NCBI GenBank assembly: GCA_043553855.1
Contig: CP121336.1
Location: 3,410,001 to 3,474,000 of the forward strand
Reading direction: 5' to 3'
Source of the DNA: JAUIAS01 sp030425395
GTDB lineage: Bacteria > Pseudomonadota > Alphaproteobacteria > Rhodobacterales > Rhodobacteraceae
Length of the DNA: 64,000 nt
Position 1 is the first letter of the stretch. Each line of letters starts with the position of its first letter. The notes beneath the pieces are model-generated. The model saw only the letters and a list, made by a program, of their open reading frames with translations, made no database searches and was not told where the DNA came from. This document shows, one piece after another, positions 60,820 through 64,000 of the stretch. The translations under genes and the position numbers were made by a program.

Positions 60820-61257
60820 ATGAACGGCGCGGCGTTCGACATCGCCATGACGAACCACGACCCGGTAGACTTCGAGGCGGCGGCGCGGGAAGTCGGCTTC
60901 CTCGGCTTCGGCTTCTACCCGCGCTCGGGTTTTATCCATGTTGACCTCGGCCCGGCGCGACAGTGGGGCGAGCGCTTCCCGGTCCGGGCGACCGCTTTTG
61001 CCGAGGACGTCCGATCGGCGCGCGAAGTGTTGGCCGAGAGCCGAACCATGAAGGGCGGCGGCGCAGCGAGTGTGGCGACGCTAGGTGCGGCGGGCGCGGA
61101 GGTAGCGCAGCAGGTGCTGGCTGAAACCCAAGAGGCCATCCTTCCGCTGGTCCCGTACCTCGGCACGCTACGTTGGGTGTTCATCGCCGTCGCGCTCGGG
61201 GGCATAGCAGTCACGATCTACGCGCGGCTGGACGACTGGAAGCGGGGGCGGCGATGA
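60820..61257 (+). pseudogene. M15-type peptidase, C-terminal fragment with TM tail
   Basis: About 145 residues match the C-terminal part of an M15A (D-Ala-D-Ala carboxypeptidase-type) phage endolysin: GAAFDIAM and SGFIHVDLGPARQWGERF with metal ligands, then a membrane helix (LRWVFIAVALGGIAVTIYAR). The N-terminal half with the first zinc His is missing. The next frame starts at ATGA and reads MIGGLVASLVGSAWA, the start of a further phage-type gene, and is cut after a few codons. This is the debris of a different prophage. Confidence 0.75.
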
Positions 61258-61295
61258 TCGGTGGTCTTGTCGCTTCGCTCGTCGGATCGGCATGG

Positions 61296-61579
61296 GCACG
61301 CGCTTCCTCGCCATGGACCGGACATCCCTGACGGCGGCGCTAAAGCCGCTTGAGCGGCGCGGGCTGGTGCGGGTCAAAGCGGACGAGACGGATCGACGAA
61401 GCCGTCTCATCTTGATCACGCCAGAAGGTGTGGCGCTGCTCGAAGCGGCCTTGCCAACGTGGCGCGCGACACATGCCGCGCTTGACGCGGCGCTAGCAGA
61501 CGACGTGCCCGCCCGGTTGCGTGCCGGTCTTCGGCAGGTTCCGGCCGCCGCGTCAGTCGTGTCTCGGTCCGACGAATGA
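61296..61579 (+). pseudogene. MarR-family regulator, C-terminal fragment
   Basis: About 90 residues match the recognition helix and wing of MarR regulators (FLAMDRTSLTAALKPLERRG, then DETDRRSRLILITPEGVALL) and the C-terminal dimer helix. The first 50 or so residues are missing, and the fragment is joined directly to phage debris at about 61290. It is probably not functional. Confidence 0.8.
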
Positions 61580-61862
61580 AGTCGGACCCGGCGAAGACGA
61601 CCGGGGCAGGTGCACAGCCCAGTCCGGCAAGCGGCGAGCAAGCTGCCACCTGGAACTGCCCCGGCGGGACCATGGCAAGAAGTCTCTCGACTCGCGGCGA
61701 TGTTCGCGGTGGCGGAAGATTTCCTTCACCGGCTGAATATCGGGCAGGCCGTCAAGGTCGGGTTCGTCGAGGCCGGCCCGGTGCTGATCCCGGCGGGGCA
61801 GGGGATGTCTGGAAGCGGGCCGCGCAACGCTGCCAAACCCGCAACCAGTGCAGAAGACGCCC
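61580..61862. other. No clear gene
   Basis: 283 bp between the MarR fragment and the 3' end of the gamma-glutamyltransferase. A rightward frame (FAVAEDFLHRLNIGQAVKVG) has some protein character but no recognised family and no good start. It may be a decayed gene. Confidence 0.4.
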
Positions 61863-63473
61863 CTATACCTCCAGCGCCATACCGTCTCGGGCAGGGTCTG
61901 CGGCACCAATCCACTTGCCGTTCCGCCGCTCGATGGCGTGAACGGCCCCGAGGGTGTAGCTTTGCTGGCTGCGCGCGATCTTGTGGCCCATACGCTCCAA
62001 CTCGTCGGTGACATAACGTGGAATTCGGTTGACCACATCGACCACATTGCTTGTGGCGCTGATCCGAGGGGCGGAGACGGCCTCGAACATCGTCATGCCG
62101 AAATCCAGGAAATTCACGATACTCTGCGCAATCGCCATGGTGATTGCGGTGCCGCCAGGCGCGCCAGTCACGAGAATCGGTTCACCGTCCTTGAACAGGA
62201 GCGTTGGTGCCATCGCTGTCAGTCGGCTCTTGCCCGGTGCCAGCGAAGATTGGCGGCCCGGTCGTGGGTCGAAGATGTTCATGCACCCGTTGTACATGAA
62301 CCCCAACCCGGAGGTGATGACACCGGACGGATACCCCAGCGAATGAGTCATCGCCACCACGCCCCCATGCTCGTCAATGACCGAGGTATGGGTGGTGTCG
62401 ACCGATTCAAGCGGCGAGCCAAGTCGTTCGACCTGAACCAGCGGCCCCTTGCGGATCCGGTCCGCAAGGCCCGCCGCGTGGCCTTTCGAGCAGAACCGGT
62501 CCACTGGAACATCGCTATGCGCCGGATCACCCGCAAACAGGTCCTTGTCGATGGTTGCCAGCTTCATCGCCTCGGCCAGAATGTGAAGGTATTCCGGGCT
62601 GTTGTGCCCAAGGGATTTCAGGTCGAAATTCTCAAGGATGTTAAGCAGTTCGATCAACACGATACCGCCACCGGGGGGCGGGCTGGATGACAGTTCAAAG
62701 CCCCGATAGCTGCCCCAAACCGGCTCGCTGCGGCGCGTCCGGTAGTCGCGCAGGTCCTGCAAACACAGTTTGCCACCATGCCGGGCGAAATCGGTCGCGA
62801 TGGTTTCGGCAATACCACCCGAGTAAAAACTATCGCCACCATCCTCGGCGATGGTGGTCAGGCAACTTGCCATACTCGGGTTCCGCAGGATGGATCCGGG
62901 TTCCTTCAGGCGACCTTCGGCGTCGAAGTAGAGCGCGCGTCCCTCCTCGCTGAAGCGCAGCTTGTCGATCATGTTGACCCGCCCCAACTTCTGCTCGTTT
63001 GCACGCCAGTAGGTGTGCATGTGGGGTCGGATGGCGAATCCGTCCCGCGCCAGCGCAATCGAGGGCGCAACTATATCCTTCCAGGGCAAGAGGCCGTAGC
63101 GCGCATGGGCGTCCCAATAGCCGCGAAGGCTGCCGGGCACGGCGACGGATTGGTAGCCAAGGTCATTGACCCAACCTTTCAGGATAAAGCCAAATCCATC
63201 GCGGGTTTCCCCTTCGATGAGGTCCGCCCACTGTGTCTCGGTGGTGGCGGATGGCGCGCGGGCATGAAAGTCGATGCATTCGTGAATGCCCCGGTCGGGA
63301 AGATAAACCTGCATCGTCCCGAAACCGGCGATCCCCGCCATTTGCGGATCCACGACGCCTTGTGCAAAGGCGCAAGCAACCGCCGCATCCACAGAATTTC
63401 CGCCCTGTTTGAGCGCCAGTGCGCCCACTTCGACGGCTTCGGGCTGCGGTGCGACGATGGTTCCGTGGGTCAT
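61863..63473 (-). CDS. Gamma-glutamyltransferase family protein
   Basis: A 536-residue Ntn-hydrolase. The nucleophilic Thr is in ESVDTTHTSVIDEHGGVVAM (near residue 360), followed by the usual LTAMAPTLLF and VTGAPGGTAI blocks. It has no signal peptide, unlike the periplasmic E. coli enzyme, and starts close to the usual mature core. It overlaps the upstream hydrolase gene by 4 bases. It would cleave or transfer gamma-glutamyl groups, or act on a related amide. Confidence 0.92.
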   Translation of the reverse strand: MTHGTIVAPQPEAVEVGALALKQGGNSVDAAVACAFAQGVVDPQMAGIAGFGTMQVYLPDRGIHECIDFHARAPSATTETQWADLIEGETRDGFGFILKGWVNDLGYQSVAVPGSLRGYWDAHARYGLLPWKDIVAPSIALARDGFAIRPHMHTYWRANEQKLGRVNMIDKLRFSEEGRALYFDAEGRLKEPGSILRNPSMASCLTTIAEDGGDSFYSGGIAETIATDFARHGGKLCLQDLRDYRTRRSEPVWGSYRGFELSSSPPPGGGIVLIELLNILENFDLKSLGHNSPEYLHILAEAMKLATIDKDLFAGDPAHSDVPVDRFCSKGHAAGLADRIRKGPLVQVERLGSPLESVDTTHTSVIDEHGGVVAMTHSLGYPSGVITSGLGFMYNGCMNIFDPRPGRQSSLAPGKSRLTAMAPTLLFKDGEPILVTGAPGGTAITMAIAQSIVNFLDFGMTMFEAVSAPRISATSNVVDVVNRIPRYVTDELERMGHKIARSQQSYTLGAVHAIERRNGKWIGAADPARDGMALEV

Positions 63474-64000
63474 GATCCGCCAATCTCGTGACGGGCGACA
63501 ATGGGCGCATCAACGCATTGCACGACGGGTAGACTGAGGGTCGTCGTTTCCAGGCGGACGGTGAATTCCGGCGATCGCCCGTGAGGAACCTTGCTGAAAT
63601 GATCGGCATCAGCCCCCGACAGCGACAGCTTGAGACGGCTTCCCGCCTGCACCTGCCACGCGATTGGCAACAGTGCGAGCCGCAGGATTTCATGAGTTCC
63701 CGGCACCCAAGGCTTCACGGTGTCCCGCCGCAACGGTCGCCAAGGCCAGTTCACCCTGATATTTTCCGGCGCTGCGGCTTCGGCCCTGTGGGCCGCGCGC
63801 AGCATCCCTTCGGTGATATAACGCTCGGTTCCATCACTCTCGGTTTCGGTCAGATACACAAAAATCGCCGCATCTTGCGTATCAATCGCCAGATCAAGGG
63901 TCAGCAGCGGGTGGCCCACAATATCGAGCGGCGCTGCGAGGGGCGCGCTTTCCCAGTTCATCAAGGGGTCGGTACGACCGTGCCAGTCGAAATAGTAATT
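63470..64000 (-). CDS. CocE/NonD-family hydrolase, C-terminal part (runs off window)
   Basis: The last 176 residues of a leftward gene whose 5' end is outside the window. The sequence matches the C-terminal jelly-roll of X-Pro dipeptidyl-peptidase/CocE hydrolases: IVGHPLLTLDLAIDTQDAAI, FVYLTETESDGTERYITEGM and the basic block LRLALLPIAWQVQAGSRLKL. The frame is open to the window edge. It forms an operon with the gamma-glutamyltransferase, and both point to peptide or amide breakdown. Confidence 0.85.
   Translation of the reverse strand, partial: NYYFDWHGRTDPLMNWESAPLAAPLDIVGHPLLTLDLAIDTQDAAIFVYLTETESDGTERYITEGMLRAAHRAEAAAPENIRVNWPWRPLRRDTVKPWVPGTHEILRLALLPIAWQVQAGSRLKLSLSGADADHFSKVPHGRSPEFTVRLETTTLSLPVVQCVDAPIVARHEIGGS

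Overview
The window is high-GC alphaproteobacterial chromosome. Gene content and protein style point to the Rhodobacterales/Roseobacter group; that placement is inference from remembered family resemblance, not from a marker gene. It holds an apparently complete lambda-type siphoprophage (about 13.6-60.7 kb) between two host segments with transport and peptide/guanidino metabolism genes and several broken genes.

Left host flank (1-13.2 kb): a LysR regulator divergent from a tripartite tricarboxylate transporter operon (TctC-TctB-TctA) that ends in an M28 metallopeptidase. Next come two TauE/SafE N-terminal fragments and a tyrosine-recombinase fragment. A leftward operon then encodes an amino-acid-type ABC importer (binding protein and two permeases, no ATPase), an M20 amidohydrolase and an agmatinase-like ureohydrolase broken by two single-base frameshifts. 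A second LysR gene and an amidinotransferase run the other way.

Prophage, in order: a leftward lysogeny/integration block (S24 repressor, HNH-HIT fusion protein and partner, DUF2924 protein, serine recombinase); a rightward replication/recombination block (AAA ATPase, DUF669-like protein, Fe-S PD-(D/E)XK nuclease, primase-helicase, RuvC-like resolvase); two DMT-family exporters as apparent cargo; two DNA methyltransferases, the second overlapping a coherent alternate reading frame; then lambda-ordered packaging, head and tail genes, including a tail chaperone with a canonical A-AAA-AAC -1 frameshift site. Three isolated leftward genes interrupt the late region. Lysis genes (holin, endolysin, overlapping Rz/Rz1-type spanins) follow, then tail fibres with Mtd-like N-termini and S74 chaperone ends.

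The most unusual part is the right end of the late operon (56.9-60.7 kb). It encodes two 2-oxoglutarate/Fe(II)-oxygenase-like proteins, an 87-residue protein ending in six cysteines at alternate positions, and a radical SAM/SPASM enzyme, all with overlapping stops and starts. This looks like a phage-borne peptide or virion-protein modification system.

Right host flank (60.7-64 kb): fragments of an M15 peptidase from another phage and of a MarR regulator, then a leftward gamma-glutamyltransferase and the 3' end of a CocE/NonD-type hydrolase that runs off the window.
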